Assembly (NCBI GenBank): GCA_002392705.1
Contig: DGHP01000001.1
Coordinates: 1 to 6,221, forward strand
Direction: 5' to 3'
Origin: Lachnospiraceae bacterium UBA3845
Lineage (GTDB): Bacteria > Bacillota > Clostridia > Lachnospirales > Lachnospiraceae
DNA: 6,221 nucleotides
Part shown: piece after piece, positions 5,959 to 6,221 of the stretch
Position numbering within the stretch: position 1 is the first letter of the stretch
Layout: every line of letters begins with the position of its first letter
Program-made: the position numbers and the translations under genes
The notes under the pieces: generated by a model
The model's input: only the letters and a program-made list of their open reading frames with translations
The model's database searches: none
What the model was told of the DNA's origin: nothing

Positions 5959-6221
5959 TCAGCGGTTGTTTTCATAGGAGAAGACCGGGCGTCCTCCCTC
6001 AAAAGGCACCTCCATCAGATAAGTATGCCGGTTGATGTCGTACAGCGGATCTCCGATAATCTCATCGTACTGCCTCGCGTGATAAGAAGTAAGAAGCTTC
6101 CCTTCCTCATCCGTGAAGAAGGTATTGTGCCCGGGACCGTACAGTCCGTGCTCTTCGCTTGTCTGAAGCACGGGCATGCGCTCCTTTTTCCAGGCATGGG
6201 GATCCAGTATCTCCGCGTCGG
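5959..6221 (-). CDS. C-terminal end of a GH43 family glycosidase (arabinofuranosidase-like), cut by window edge
   Basis: The last 86 residues plus the TGA stop (5961-5959) are in view; the start lies beyond base 6221, so the ATG at 6177 is an internal methionine. The fragment contains LDPHAW, then YGPGHNTFFTDEEG, YHARQYDEI and DPLYDINRHT. This is the ordered signature of the last blade of the five-bladed GH43 beta-propeller, as in arabinofuranosidases and related arabinan or arabinoxylan-cleaving enzymes. In studied members the His of the GPGHN motif sits near the central metal ion. The protein ends soon after the blade (PVFSYENNR), so no carbohydrate-binding module follows the catalytic domain. 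Acid and base residues lie in the missing N-terminal part, so activity and exact substrate cannot be judged. The gene converges on the MATE gene and probably ends at the hairpin at 5901-5932. Confidence 0.85.
   Translation of the reverse strand, partial: DAEILDPHAWKKERMPVLQTSEEHGLYGPGHNTFFTDEEGKLLTSYHARQYDEIIGDPLYDINRHTYLMEVPFEGGRPVFSYENNR

Noticed and set aside
5814..6002. 62-codon minus-strand frame spanning the MATE-GH43 intergenic region
   Set aside because: It translates the terminator hairpin and tandem repeat and overlaps the GH43 3' end; no ribosome site.

Overview
The window reads as chromosomal DNA from a moderately GC-rich anaerobic member of the Bacillota, most likely a gut Lachnospiraceae/Clostridia relative. 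This is an inference. It rests on strong GGAGG-type ribosome binding sites, sigma-A-like promoters, a clostridial-style enzyme I, a MATE pump of the type common in Clostridia, a GH43 arabinosidase and a corrinoid-activation-type ferredoxin gene. No ribosomal RNA, tRNA, mobile element or CRISPR array was seen.

Layout. (1) Bases 1-1905, minus strand: a two-gene unit. A 541-residue membrane protein with three N-terminal membrane segments and a large PepSY-like outer domain is followed, after one base, by a gene cut by the window edge. That gene begins with a [2Fe-2S] domain typical of RACo/ASKHA (DUF4445) activators. (2) Bases 1906-2251: an intergenic stretch with a weak candidate promoter, two small stem-loops and the long-hairpin terminator of the next gene. 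(3) Bases 2252-3934, minus strand: complete ptsI, encoding PTS enzyme I, without ptsH beside it. (4) Bases 3935-4485: a 551-bp divergent control region with one good sigma-A-type promoter facing each way (ptsI at 4144-4172, MATE at 4304-4332), a leader of about 200 nt for ptsI and one of about 147 nt for the MATE gene. (5) Bases 4486-5847, plus strand: a complete 453-residue MATE-family exporter. (6) Bases 5848-5958: a 16-bp tandem duplication and a perfect 13-bp-stem terminator between convergent genes. (7) Bases 5959-6221, minus strand: the C-terminal end of a GH43 glycosidase.

The genes do not form one pathway. Enzyme I (sugar uptake energised by PEP) and GH43 (release of arabinose-type sugars from plant polysaccharide) fit a saccharolytic gut lifestyle. 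The ferredoxin/ASKHA gene points to corrinoid-dependent methyl transfer elsewhere in the genome. I found no clearly new multi-gene system. The least understood parts are the 541-residue membrane protein coupled to the ferredoxin gene, and the structured leaders in the divergent region.
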